A stretch of DNA of 64,000 bases from Gremmenia infestans (taxonomy: Eukaryota; Ascomycota; Leotiomycetes; Helotiales; Hamatocanthoscyphaceae), in assembly GCA_032629725.1 (NCBI GenBank), contig JAFEVB010000008.1, forward strand, positions 124,001 through 188,000, in the 5' to 3' direction. Position 1 is the first letter of the stretch. The number at the start of each line of letters is the position of its first letter. The position numbers were made by a program, and so were the translations under genes. This document shows positions 12,901 to 24,655 of the stretch, in pieces. The notes under the pieces were generated by a model. The model was not told the origin of the DNA and ran no database searches. It saw nothing but the letters and a program-made list of their open reading frames with translations.

Positions 12901-14895
12901 GCGCTAACTTCTTTATAGCTATATAGTTATTTTAATACGCAGCTATATTAGATAAACTTTATCTTATAAGTTTCCTAGTTAATTTCTAGATTATATTATC
13001 TAATCTAAGAAATACTAAAAATAGCCTAATTATCTCTAATATAGATTATATCTAGGCTGATTTCCTCTTAGTAACCTCTAATAGTTATCTATATAGGTAT
13101 AGTTTTATACTTAACTATTTCTCTATTTATTCTAATTACTATCTTATTAATAATAGTAAGTAGGTAGGGTTCTATTTTCTCTTATACTAGTATATTAAGC
13201 CTCTTTATAGCTTCTAGTAAAATAAAGTTCCTTTATGCACTAGAGTTAAGTATAACCTATAGCTTCTTTTCTCTAGTATAAGCTTTTAGTATTACGTGGT
13301 TTTAGCCTCCTATAGCCGCCACTTGCCTTCCTAGTTATTTTCTTTCTAGGATCTTATATCCTATAAATTAGTTCTCCTATAGTTAGTAACTGCTTTCCTA
13401 TCTTATTAGTTAGTATAAGATATTTAGCGCGAATATAGTTTATGCTTTATTACTAATATATTACTAGGTAAAGATTATTAGGTTTATAGGAAATAAAGGA
13501 AAAGTTATTTTCCTTTAAATGCGTTTGCCTAATCCTCCGCTAGCGATTTCCTAAACTTCTCCTAGCTTAATAATTAAGCTTAGCCTTAGTATTTTTTCTT
13601 TTAGAATGCTTTTAATAATCCTAGGTTATTAGGGTGTCTTAAAGATAACTTATTATATATCTTGGTATATAACTATATAGTAGATGCCTTTTTCTAGTTT
13701 TTCCTTTCCTAGCTAGAAGTCTCTTTTAAAGGCCGGCTTATCTCCTTTTTTAGGTTCCTACTAGTTTCCTATAGAAAGTTTATTACTAGCTATAATCTAT
13801 TCTTTATCTATATTAGGTAGCTAGTCTATAGGGTCCTAAAATAGGCTTGCTTTTTCTCCTGCGTTTATTTCCTAGCTTTTATATTTAGGTAGTTGCATGC
13901 TATACTTCTATCTTTTAGGGTTAGGTTATAATACTATATCTAAGATTTATATAACTGCGCTTATATTTTATTTTTTTAGGGTCTTTTCCTTTTCTTCTAT
14001 CTATAAGAGGATGCTAAGTATCTAAGTAATCTATACTTAAAATAAAGTCCCTTCTAATATCGCTTATCCCATTTCTTCTTAAAGAGTAGGTTTAGCTTCT
14101 AGTAAGCGGCATCGATTTCTATTAGGTCCCTCTAGTTCTTTCTTCCTATTAATCCTATTTTTCCTAACTATTTACTAAAGTTATAAGTCCTTTTCTATTT
14201 AAGGAATCTCTTAAAGAATTAGTTATTAATCTTAACTGCTTTCTAAATTATTTTAGTAAGACTATTTAGTTAGTCTATTCTAGTTAGCTTGTTCTTAATA
14301 AAGTCCTTTAGTCCTATATAGTACTAGCTAGTTAAGACGCGGTCGCTCTATCCTACTATATCTAAATACTACTAGAACCTAGCTATATACTTAAAGGCTA
14401 ACTTGTTCTGCTTTAGTTATTATAGCTTCTATTTAGCTATACTTTGCTATTTAAGGTTACTAAAAACTTATTAGATATTTTTCTTAAATGCCTTATAGCT
14501 TATAAATATAGCCTAGGTTAAGGTCTTTGCTCTAGTTATAACTTGTTCTTAACTAGTTTTATTTGCTATAAAATTATTAATATAGGTCTTAACCTAGTTA
14601 AAGGCTACGCCTTAAAGGTAACTAATTATATAGATAACTTTTACTATCTTAGTTCTAAATAAGTATTAGTTAAATAGGATATAGATATCTATTAAAGTTA
14701 GAAAGTTATCTAACTTGCCTCTATCTTTATAGAATATATTAGGTGTCTTAATAATTATAGTTTATTTTTATACCGCGAGGGTCTAAGCTAGCGCTAGTAT
14801 AGAAGCTAGGGTTAGCGTTAGGGTTAGGGTATTTTTCCCTTTAGTAGATCTAGTAGATAATATTATTCTATTAATAAAAAGACTAGTGCTTAAAG

Positions 14896-15377
14896 TGTAA
14901 CGATCGCCTAGCTTATATAGTGCTAAGGTAAGTCTTATAACTTAAGTAGGTCTCTAGACCTAGGTTATTATTAGGTTAATATTAGTATCTATTAATGGAT
15001 TACTAGTTGCTATACTTAGGAGTATAGCTTATTATAAAGTATAAAGTAATAAGCGTATATTAGGAAATACTATTTAAGTTAAGTATAAAGCTTCTATCTA
15101 ATAGGTAACAACCCGGCCTTATATAGAACTTTTATACTACTAGTTAACCCTAGTTAACTTAAATACTATTAATCTGGTCGACTGCTTGCTAGTTAACTAG
15201 TCGATTGCGTTATATAACTAATCATATAGTATAATAACTAAATATTAGTAGGTCTACTCCCTAATAAACATACCTAAATATATATATAAGACTATAACTT
15301 TCTTCCTAGGGGTTTTTCTATGTCTGAAGCTAGATACTAAGCCTAAGGTCCTTTAGTTATATATTATATCTATAATA
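14896..15377 (-). repeat. LTR copy 2 (shared 5' LTR)
   Basis: A 482-bp copy, the same length as LTR copy 1 and differing by scattered transitions. It serves as the 5' LTR of the long minus-strand unit. To its right lies another piece of the same internal region, so it is also the 3' LTR of a second, deleted unit. Confidence 0.85.
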
Positions 15378-15674
15378 CTATACTTTAAAGGTAACTAATT
15401 ATATAGATAACCTTTACTGCCTCTATTTTAAATAAGTATTAGTTAAATAAGATATAGATATCTATTAAGGTTAGAAAGTTATCTAACTTGCTTTTATCTC
15501 TATAGAATATATTAGGTGTTTTAATAATCGCAGTTCGCTTTTATACTACAAAAGTCTAAGCTAGCGCTAGTATAGAAGCTAGAGTCTATATTAGGGTCGA
15601 AGTTAAGGTGTTTTTCCTCTTAGTAGATCTGGTGGATAATATTATTCTATTAATAAAAAGACTAGTGCTTAAAG
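15378..15674 (-). repeat. Internal-region remnant duplicated between LTR copies 2 and 3
   Basis: About 290 bp here align with about 14609-14895 next to LTR copy 2. Shared landmarks include AGGTAACTAATTATATAGAT, AAGCTAGCGCTAGTATAGAA, GATAATATTATTCTATTAAT and the ACTAGTGCTTAAAGT lead-in to the LTR. On the minus strand this is the start of the gag region, with an Ala/Leu/Thr-rich reading. The rest of that unit's interior is deleted. Confidence 0.75.
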
Positions 15675-16107
15675 TATAATAATCGCCTAGCTTATATAGT
15701 GCTAAGATAAGTCTTATAACTTAAGTTAGGTCTTTAGACCTAGGTTATTATTAGGTTAATATTAGTATCTATTAATAGATTACTAGTTGCTATACTTAAA
15801 AGTATAGCTTATTATAAAGTATAAAGTAATAAATATATATTAGGAAATACTATTTAAGTTAAGTATAAAGCTTTTATCTAATAGGTAATAACCTAGCTTT
15901 ATATAGAACCTTTATGCTTTTAGATCCTAATAGATCCTAATAGGCCGTAAGGATCCCTATAGTCCTCCTTAGTCTATTATATAACTAATATACTAGAAAA
16001 ACATCTTTTGCTTATATAAGAAAAACCTATTTCTACTAAGAGTTCTTCTATGTCTAAAGCCAGATATTAAGCCTAAGGTCCCTTGGTTATATATTATATT
16101 TATAACA
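15675..16107 (-). repeat. LTR copy 3, divergent
   Basis: A 433-bp copy sharing the start (AATCGCCTAGCTTATATAGT) and the end (AGCCTAAGGTCCCTTGGTTA, then ...TATAACA) with the other LTRs. The middle differs and includes a short tandem TAGATCCTAATAGATCCTAA. Its CA terminus is preserved, which suggests the undamaged LTR was bounded by TG...CA. No clean target-site duplication is visible between the base before 8820 and the base after 16107. Confidence 0.7.
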
Positions 16108-17115
16108 AATAGCCTCTTTTTTTTTACTTTTCTAGATGTCTCTCTAGACTTTTTTATTTTAGAGTTACAAGTTTATAAATGCAAAAGGCAATTTTATACT
16201 AAAAGATATATAACGGAAAAGGCTACTTTTACTAGATTTAAGTATATATTTAAAGAGAAAGTAGATATAGAAAGCATCTAGAATATATATAATTAGTATA
16301 CTAAAAGGTTCTATAAATATAAATAAGCTAGAAGTTAAATAATAAAGTATTAGAGCTCTTAGAGCTGTTATAATAGTAATAATATAATAATGAGATGATG
16401 AAAAAATCAATGTTTTTGGTGGTTACGCACGTGCTAAAATCAGCCACTTAATTCGTACACTGAGAGCTCCGTAGGACAAGCCCTGACTAAATAGGCTAAA
16501 CTAGGCTCGGCTAGGCTACGGATCCACCACCTTCCCAGCTGGTACCTGTCCCGGCCGGGAGACCTTTTTAAGGTTCGGCACTTATACTTCGTAACTGGTT
16601 CAACCAATCCATGATACGACTTGCAAATCAGAATATGGGTGGTGGGAGACTCAGGTGGGAGGGGGAGCCAAGACAGGAGGGGAAAGTAAAGTAGTAAGTA
16701 CTGGCTCGGATCATCCTCTATGCATGGAGGATGATCTGAAAGCTCGATATGGCTTCATCCCTCCATCCTCCGTCGCAATCCCAATCCCAATCCCAGTCTT
16801 AAGCACAGGTATAGATAGGTACAGTAATAAATCTTTCGTAGGGGACACACCACAGCGACCCCCTGCACGGAAATCATTCGTTGCTTAGTGGTTACCTTAT
16901 ACGAAGTAAAATACTATACGGAGTACACTCTTTCAAGTACTCACGGACCAGAAATCCATTAAAAGTCCACCTTCTACACTTGTAGGGGTTCGTCCGTTGT
17001 GCCCCCCCCCCTTTTACTTAAATACGCCGACCCCGCAAATTGACGAGATATATTTTGTTCTTTCCCCTCTTACTTTGTCTCGTTGTGATCCGCACTTCCA
17101 TTATCTTTCATCGTT
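16108..17115. other. Right edge of RIP island and acid phosphatase promoter
   Basis: AT-rich, RIP-like sequence continues to about 16400, then switches abruptly to balanced composition. No convincing gene follows up to 17115; the open frame near 16655-16888 is not protein-like. A run of ten C (17002-17011) and pyrimidine-rich stretches lie just upstream of the phosphatase start and probably mark its promoter and 5' UTR. Confidence 0.5.
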
Positions 17116-18404
17116 ATGCATTTTTCTTCCCTCTTCATAACGGCTGCAGTTGGCATAGCTGGCATAAATGCGCAAACTCAATATACAGCGACCAATGCTG
17201 CTTCTGTAGAAGCAGCTAGGGCAACCGCAAAGACTTTGAGCCCAACAAGTTCAGTCAAGGGGAAGACTTTTGATCGATTCGTGAATATCTTCTTGGAGAA
17301 TACCGATTTCGACATGGCAAGCGCCGATCGTGAGATTGCCTTTCTCAGCTAAGATCATGTTCAGCCACTAATAATGGCAGCCAACCTCCAATGGATCGCA
17401 AGTCAAGGCATTACGCTCACCAACTACAAAGCAATCACACATCCCAGTCAGCCCAACTACATTGCTTCTGTAGGGGGGTCAACTCACTCGGTCATATGGG
17501 ACTTGTATTCTCGGATTTCCAGTTCGGCGAGAACAATTGTGGATTTGTTGGATGCAGCGGGGGTGTCGTGGAGTGAGTATGAGGACGATATGCCTTATTC
17601 AGGTTTTGAGGCGGATTATATCAACCAGGTACGACAATTGAGAACCTATCTGCTTCTATCTGGGCGCTTTGGGATAATTTTGCCGTCAGAATGCCACACT
17701 GCTTCTGAAGCAATATTATGTGCTCCTTACGACTGCTCGTATAAGTAACAAAGCTAACTCCGTGCTTCCAAGGTCAACGGCGCAAATGATTATGTGAGGA
17801 AACATAAGTAAGCGATAATAGGCTTCAAATGCAGGTAGAGAACTGACTTCAACCCGGCAGCCCCCTAATGAGTTATGATTCCGTCACTTCTGATCTCGAC
17901 AGACTGGCAAAGATGAAGAACTTAACGATGTTCTATAATGATCTCGACTCCAATAAACTTCCACAATGGATGTTCATCACCCCAAATATGAGTAAGTGCC
18001 ATCTCTGCCAGTCGACACTAGGCTTGTACTCACATATAACCAGCAAACGATGGCCACGACACCTCAGTAACGGTTGCTGGCGCATGGGCAAAGGGGTTCT
18101 TAGAGCCGCTTCTCACGAACCCAAACTTCCTTTCCAGGACACTTGTTCTATTGAGTCGGTTTCCCCGGTACTCAATTTAACGCCTGGACTAGACTGACAA
18201 ATTGCAGCCTTTGATGAAACGGCAAATTACCTCTCAGACAATACCGTCTTCTCGGTCCTGTTTGGGGATGCGGTGCCCGAAAGCTTACACGGTACTACGA
18301 ATGACACGGCTTACAACCACTACAGCATCATGTCAACTGTCGAAAACAACTGGGACCTGGGAGACTTAGGGGAAGGGGACGCGGATGCGAGTGCTTTCTT
18401 TTGA
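17116..18404 (+). CDS. Secreted acid phosphatase / phosphoesterase family (PF04185-like)
   Basis: Exons 17116-17329, 17381-17628, 17773-17807, 17861-17991, 18044-18154 and 18208-18404 join in phase to 311 codons. The N terminus MHFSSLFITAAVGIAGINAQ is a clear signal peptide. Family motifs appear in order: the metal-site strand FVNIFLENTDFD, ITLTNYKAITHPSQPNYIAS, NGANDYVRKHNP, LPQWMFITPNM, NDGHDTSVTVAGAWAKGFLEPLL, VLLTFDET and VFSVLFGDAVP. These match fungal secreted acid phosphatases, which release phosphate from organic esters outside the cell. The segment after SVGG is less conserved than I expect. The last intron uses a weak GTCGGT donor, but only this splice restores the TFDET motif. The gene sits just outside the RIP island. 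Confidence 0.87.
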
Positions 18405-18893
18405 TTCGATTCGTCATTTGTCGAATAAGTGATGGCCAAAGAATACTTTGGATGTGTCCCAATATGCCTTTAATTAAATTGTAGCCTCTGTTAACTTCCA
18501 CTCTGTCTAGCAGGGCATCAGGTCCATAAGTCCTTTCCAGAGACACCTGCTAACTGATCGTCCCCTATATTGCCTTCCACCATCCCTTCTCTCCCTTTTA
18601 TAAACCTCCACTCACGTGAATTTCATGCAAGTCCTTCTGAGATCCTTGCCAAACTTTGCGAATGCGGGGTTTGCGTTCATAGCCACAGCTCCGCCTCATT
18701 GCGCACAACATTTTCAGCCGTATCATTACACGAGACAATCAATCTTTTGAAGGTTCGAAACTATTTCTCTCATCCCCAAGTCTCACAACACGCCTTGTTT
18801 CCACAAACCCCGAGCGAAATTCGATTGAGCCTCTACGAGACAGATTCCGCTCATTCTCTGCATTGAACATACTGACTGGGTCGCCTTGTCGCA
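18405..18893. promoter_or_regulatory. Intergenic, acid phosphatase / protein kinase
   Basis: A 489-bp spacer holding the phosphatase 3' UTR and the kinase promoter. Frames are short and not protein-like. Confidence 0.4.
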
Positions 18894-21081
18894 ATGGCTG
18901 ACGCTAGCACAAGTGGCATTGATGGCTGGCATCTTGTTCCAGCAACAGTAATTCGGGAGGAAGAGGAGATAGAAGAATGGGGAAAGTCTAAGGGAAACTG
19001 GTCGGGCGTCGGCAAACACCTAACGAATTGGAGCGAGCACAAGACGCTACGAGTTCAGGGTCGAGAATTGGGACTCGGCTCATATGGAGAGGTGGAACGC
19101 ATCACCTATAAAGCCGTTACGCTGGCGCGAAAACAGTAAGGAGCAATCCATCCATCTACAAGCAAGAAGTTTCGATCGTTGACAATTTGCAGTGTCAGCC
19201 CAAGGAGAGGACGCTTGACGCTCGAACAGCTTCGAGAAGAAGCTAATGCGATGGAGCGGCTGGATAATAAACACATATTAAAATTAGTCGGCACTTATAC
19301 CTCCAAAACCAAGCATCTCTATCTCCTCCTATACCCTGTCGCTGTGTGCGATCTGCACCGGTTTCTGGAGGAGGTTGACGATATACGTTCTGGAGCTCAT
19401 GCGGACCGAGAAGACGCCATGAAGCGCATGCAAGATCTTGGATTGAAAGATGTCAGCACAATTGAGGAACTTGCATTTCCGAAAAATCAGTCCCAATCAG
19501 TTCCTCGGACAGCTACAGCAGTTGGCTTTCTTCAGCAGATTCTTGGGTGTATAACGGAGGCATTGGCTTATGTACATGCGCAAGGAATCCGACATATGGA
19601 TTTGAAGCCGAGGAATATATTGCTTAACCCTGGAAAAGTCTATTTGGCAGACTTCGGCATAGCTAGAGATGTCAGGGAGTCAGAGGATAGTATTACAAGT
19701 ACCCGCTTGAGGAGTCCATATTGGATGGCGCCGGAGGTTCATGACGAGCAAGTCCATGTATGTGCCTTCATAACCTCCTTACAGAAGCGTTTCCTACGTT
19801 GCATAGCTTAAGAATAGGCCCAAATGTGGACTCCTGCTGATATATTGTCTCGACTCCCTCGGAACAAAATTCCTACTCCCAAACCCTGTATTAGGCAAAT
19901 GCTGACTCTGATATCTCGCCGTATAGCACATGGCCCCTGCCGATATTTGGTCGCTCGGGAGTATTTTCTTAAATACAGCGACTGTTTTTTACGGTGAAAC
20001 TTTAGAGTCATACGATCAGATCATGAAAGGGCAGGACTGGGAAAAGAAGTATAAAATGTTGCCGAAATACCTAAATGGATTGAGGACAAAAGCTGTCGCC
20101 GCGGCACTTGAGGACTACGAAAACCCGACTTTCAATGTCAAGCATATCATCGGACTCATCGAAGACATGCTCAAATACGACCCAGAAGAGAGGCCTACGG
20201 CAATTGAAGTGAATGAAAGATTATCTGAGCTGGGAGGTCTGGATCAGGTTTATCATCTTTCATGTTGTCATAAGAAGAATGCATATGTGTCGGAAGTCAT
20301 TAGTATTTTTTATGTCCGAAGTCAGTATGCCTCTTGCTAACATGTGAATATAGACAAGAAATTAAAGTCTGTCTATGAGATGAATGCAGACTCCGTCCAC
20401 CAGATAGCCCAGCTGAAGGTGGAAAACGACGAATACAAGGAACGCCTCCAACATCTTGAGGAGCTCAAGAATACTTGGGAGACGCGGCTAGACAATCAGA
20501 AAAAACACACTGGTGACCAGTACCGAGCACTGCAAGAAAAGTACAATCAAGAAGTCGGCGCGCGGAAGAAATTCGAAAAGGACCACAAACCATTCCGTCG
20601 ACCGCGGTCCCGAAATAAAGGCAGTGGCAGGGGCAGGAGCCTGGAACTGCTCCACACCAATGGCAACAGACCTCCTCCTTTTGTAAAAACCCTTAACCAT
20701 GAGATGTACTTGAACCCTCATACCCAGCAACGCGCAAGTGGTTTACCACTCCCAATCAGACCCTCAACACCGATCCGACCCGCTCTCAGTAGAGACCCAG
20801 GCAGCAGTTCGAGCACGCTTGTCAGCTCGAAATATTCAATTTTCTCGCGCGCCAGCCCCAACGAATCGCTCAGCTCTGTCAGTTCATCGAGGACAGTAAG
20901 GAGCGTCTCGCCTAGCAGTCCTACGACAGCAAAACCTGGCAATCCTGCAGAAAAAGAAGTGGATCTGTCGGCCTGCCCGGCCGTGGCAAATGAGATTCTG
21001 AAACCATCTGTTGTGAAGAAGGTCGGTCATGAGGCGAAGCCGTCTTGGGCGAACGTGGTATCATTGCGGCCGATACGATGA
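18894..21081 (+). CDS. Serine/threonine protein kinase with C-terminal coiled coil
   Basis: Exons 18894-19135, 19193-19757, 19927-20302 and 20354-21081 join to 636 codons. The third donor (GTATTT at 20303) was chosen by phase and the GCTAAC branch site, and is the least certain. The kinase domain runs from about residue 60 to 390: glycine loop GLGSYGEV, Lys in LARKH, catalytic loop IRHMDLKPRNILL, ADFGIARD, SPYWMAPEV and ADIWSLGSIF. The usual HRD is HMD here: the catalytic Asp is kept, but the Arg that contacts the activation loop is gone. A helical, Glu/Lys-rich coiled coil follows (about 395-480), then a Ser/Pro/Arg-rich disordered tail. I do not recognise the specific subfamily. The substrate is unknown. 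Confidence 0.82.
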
Positions 21082-22700
21082 AGGCATTAGAGAGCTTTAG
21101 AAGTCGTTTTGAATCTGCGGGAAAGAATGCTCTCCCATCGTCACTCCGAAACTTTTGCGTCTCTGAAATGGGATACTCTTGGGTTAGTACACTTTGAAAG
21201 TTGGTACAGAACACCATGGATGGGTCTTACAATAAGTTATCCACTGTGGACAATACAGCCCATAGAGTTAGGGAAGAAGAAGGGGGGGGGAGAATGGCTG
21301 ACGATTGTGAAGTATACGGTTTAAATTACGGAATTGCTTTGCACATGCTGCTTCTTACTATGACCTGTATGCATAGTCAGTGTATCAAAAAGTAGGGCGT
21401 CGGAATAGAGTTTGAAATTGATAATGGCGGAAGGCTCGATCGTGGCCGACTTTGCCGAGGTCTGGACTCATGCAACTCGCATAACTGTAGCTACTATGTA
21501 TGCTGAAAGCTTCCTCTACTATAAATTATCCCAGAGAGTATAATCCTTGTGCTTAGAGTTTCATTATTTGAAAGTGCTAATGTGCATTGGTACCGCCTTC
21601 GCTTAACCCGAAATGGGCAAAACGAACATAAACCCCACTGACAAAGTACCTGAGCTTTTGAAAACATCTGCAAAAAATCCCCCCAAAAAATATGAAGAAG
21701 CATACCCGCAAGTTTAGAAATACCAAAAGGTTCACCCAAGCCTGATTTACGTTCGGATTTCGCCTAATAGCACTTCAAACTTGGACTACATCCCCCTCCA
21801 AGGAGCACTCTGCAATGTGGTACTTGGAGACTCTATCACTCTAGACTCCTCGAAGGTTAATGCCTAGTAAGAACTTCTCACCGTGGATCATTGAATTAAT
21901 TAGTTTTGGGTAGTGGTCATGGAGCACTAGTAGTTTAACGTCATTGCCAGGACGAGTCACAAGTGTTAGTTGCTAGCAATGTGTGGAATCTTGCTAACAA
22001 TACATGAATTTAAATTGATTTGTGCTTTACTTGCTTTGTTAGGCAATTTTCTTATTTTGAGCTATAATGCATTCAATTGTTGAGGCAGAGTTCGGCGGTG
22101 TTGGAGTGCCAACGAGCGACGGGGCCCTCTGTATATTCTTATTTGACTACCTAGGTGTGTTCACTTATGCGTTTCTGTATTGTTGCATGCTCTGGAACGT
22201 TAATATCTGGATTCGTGGATACTTTGTCGTCATGATTGCATCCTTTCAACGTCTGGGGGTTGTGACTGTAACCCAGATGGTATATTCGGCTACATCTTGC
22301 TCGAGGCTCTCTTCGTTATTATGAGATCAGGTTCCAACTGCAGTGTGCTCATGCACTTAAATAGAATAGGTTTGTAGCTATGATTCACAGTCATCTTTCT
22401 TTCGATAAGAATTCACAGATCGCTGAGGTAGAAGTAGGTCTTTTGCATTGGGGAAGCGGATGTTGCGCGGCATCTATCAGATGGAATGATCAAGCAAACA
22501 GAGCGATTAAGAATTCCTAAAAGTTCTCTGAACTCAAGATCTAGGCCAACGACAATGTGTCTCTGGGAAAGGGCAATTCGCTCTACTCTGAGTATGTCAC
22601 CCTCCGCTTCAAGTACAGAAATATTTTATTGTCATTCCTGATACGAACGTCTAACTCCACCCGGCATCAAACTCCCAATTTTATAAACCTCATATTACCC
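21082..22700. other. Intergenic, kinase / sirtuin (convergent)
   Basis: 1.6 kb between two gene 3' ends. The longest frame (85 codons, 22067-22324) has no family signature and no splice context. I see no RNA gene or repeat here. Confidence 0.5.
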
Positions 22701-24091
22701 TTATACCTCTGCTGCATCCTTCACACCGCCCTTCAAGTCCAGATCCCCAATGAGAGGCTTCAAAATATCCGGCAATATCGTACTCGCATCTCCCTCAAAC
22801 AAGAAGTCTCCCTTTCTTAACCCACTCGCAGCGCCTAGCTCCTCAGAATCCATATTAATCACCACAATCCTCGCTCCCGCCTGCCTAGCTTCCTCGACAT
22901 ATCCCGCAGCAGGGTATACCGTGGCCGTGGTGCCAATTACAAGACAGAGATCAACGCGCTTCTCTGCAATCCAAGCATCAATCTCCTTGATGGTATCCTC
23001 GGGAAGTGCTTCGCCGAACCAGACTACTCCAGGACGGAGCAGACCCGTCTTGCATTCTGGACACTTGGGGAGGTCGTCAACCGGGATAGTGGGTGGGGTT
23101 TCTGGATCCATTTGAGCAATGCGGGCAGGCATTGTGTTGCTTGATGCTGCGAGGCGGTCGTCATCGCCAGACTTTATGTCAAGGCTCGGGTGAAATGGAT
23201 CGTCGAAGTTGTTTAATTCAATGCGAGAGCAATTAAAGCATTTTATATCGAAGAGGGAGCCGTGGAGGAGCTTGAGTTGTTCTCGCGGATGGTTTGCTCT
23301 TTGAGAGAGGCCTATACATCCATAAGGTGGAATTAGCATTGCCTGATATAGTAGATTTTAAAGAATCAGACAAAGTTCCATGGGGGTTGAGATCATAGTT
23401 TAGGGGTAGACTTTAGAATATTCCTGAAATATCGGTATCATATATGCTCCTTGAGAAGGTAGGATACGTGCCTAAGATTGTGTCGGGTATCTAGAGGGGC
23501 AAACCAAATGAGAGTAATAGGAGAACATGACAAGAAAACGAAGCCAATTAGGTGATATCCCTTGTTTCGAGATGGACCATGAATAGAGAGCAACATACCA
23601 TCAACATTCTGCGTCAAGGTAATGAACTCGGGCAGCTTCTTCGATAGCTCAGTTAAAGCATAATGACCCGCATTCGGCTTTGCCTGCAGCGCCATATGCC
23701 TCCTGTAAGAATAGAAAAGCCTAGACCAGATCAAGAGTCAGCAACATAATCCATCTTTAGATACATCTTCAACGGCATCAGAATTCATCAAGATATCGAG
23801 AAAGTGAAAAGTAACGAGATTTTACCAGACAAGCCCAGGGTCCTTCTTGAACGCCTCTGGGGTAGCTAGACTGGTCGCCTGGTAGTTACGCCAGAGGCCT
23901 CCTGCACCTCTGAAAGTACCCAGTCCACTCGCTGCACTCAGTCCAGCACCACAGAGCGCCATAATTCGCGTTGATTTCTCCAGCACCTTGTGGAAATCCT
24001 CGACCGAGGTGCTGGCTTTAGTGACGGATGGCATTTGCTTCATAGGCGGCACGGAGCCGATAGGAAAGAATTTAGGTTTAGAGGAAGACAT
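22701..24091 (-). CDS. NAD-dependent protein deacylase, class III (SIRT5-like) sirtuin
   Basis: Minus-strand exons 24091-23826, 23720-23599 and 23311-22701 join to 332 codons. Sirtuin motifs are complete: the NAD site GAGLSAASGLGTFRGAGGLW, TQNVDGLSQRA, the catalytic His in KLLHGS, zinc cysteines in CFNC and CPEC, GVVWFGEALP and LVIGTTATVYPAAGY. The stretch FYSYRRH keeps the Tyr-x-x-Arg pair that, in SIRT5, binds the carboxylate of succyl/malonyl/glutaryl-lysine. This argues for removal of acidic acyl groups over simple deacetylation. The N terminus has basic and hydrophobic residues but no clear mitochondrial presequence, so location is uncertain. It is intact, with no frameshift. Confidence 0.93.
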
Positions 24092-24655
24092 TGTGAGGCT
24101 GCGGATCCGGATATGTTTGGGGGTAAAAAGGGGCTTGATTTTAAAGTGGTAGAGCATAGAGTTCTATAGGAGTGTGGTATGCTTTGCTCCTTCTTAGTCG
24201 GTATGTGTCCACGCCGAATGAATGGAAGGTAAGCAGCAGGCACGTGACATGCCTCGATCAGTCTGGAAGCTTATTTTTGTCAAATGCCTCCTTGGAATTT
24301 AACAAGTGAGAACTGTCAGTAGGGCGAAAGCCGAAATTTCAGCTGCGTTATCCCTATTGATCAACCCTCATAAGTCGCGTTCTGACACAATGGAAGAAGG
24401 TAACAGCGGATTTGCTCATAATTTTATGCATTCAGTTTTGTCGTCAACTCTCTTCTTTTAAATGTGGCGCTGGTAATGAATTCTATAAATTTGGAAGACT
24501 TTTTGAAATGCGTCTATCTACCTCAGCAGTAGGCTTCGACCTATTGCTTAGAATACAAGGATATCATCCATGTCATGCAAGTTGTTTTTCACTTAGCCCA
24601 CTACGCTGCTGCCTCGATCAAAGAGTTGCTTTAAAGATGAGCTCGGCTTGCTCAT
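24092..24655. promoter_or_regulatory. Intergenic, sirtuin promoter / SUP35 3' end
   Basis: A 564-bp spacer between the sirtuin start and the SUP35 stop, both genes running leftward. It contains the sirtuin promoter and SUP35 3' UTR. No other feature is seen. Confidence 0.45.

Larger units (their letters stand above)
8820..16107 (-). mobile_element. RIP-degraded Ty3/Gypsy LTR retrotransposon, minus orientation, composite
   Basis: Three direct copies of one LTR (8820-9301, 14896-15377, 15675-16107) bracket a 5.6-kb internal region and a 0.3-kb internal remnant. Reading the minus strand, pol remnants lie in the usual order. RT sequence is recognisable at about 12290-12230 (IYYFDNILVYLDN, matching the YLDDILVYS catalytic motif) and 12200-11950 (GFRLKLSKCNFYMKEI, then VQSFLGFINFYQKFIK). 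RNase H-side sequence follows at about 11780-11640 (ISVELNYNIYNKKLLVIVK). Frames are riddled with stops, mostly TAA/TAG. CA and TG dinucleotides are rare and TA is in excess, while CG is still common. That pattern indicates CpA-directed RIP and not CpG decay. The element cannot encode functional proteins. Confidence 0.88.

Noticed and set aside
14801..14832. Telomere-like TTAGGG units (GTTAGCGTTAGGGTTAGGGT)
   Set aside because: They lie at the gag start of the Gypsy element. On the coding (minus) strand they read as a Leu/Thr/Ala low-complexity stretch that also occurs, diverged, in the 15378-15674 copy. Only two perfect units are present, so an interstitial telomere is not supported.
16165..16410. 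81-codon Ile/Tyr/Ser-rich frame at the RIP island edge
   Set aside because: Composition is explained by AT-rich RIP sequence; no conserved motif.
17374..18197. Acid phosphatase as a frameshifted pseudogene next to the RIP island
   Set aside because: Apparent breaks are all removed by five short introns, after which all family motifs join in frame with a whole number of codons.
22067..22324. 85-codon hydrophobic open frame
   Set aside because: No signal peptide context, no homology recognised and no splice partners. Isolated in intergenic DNA.
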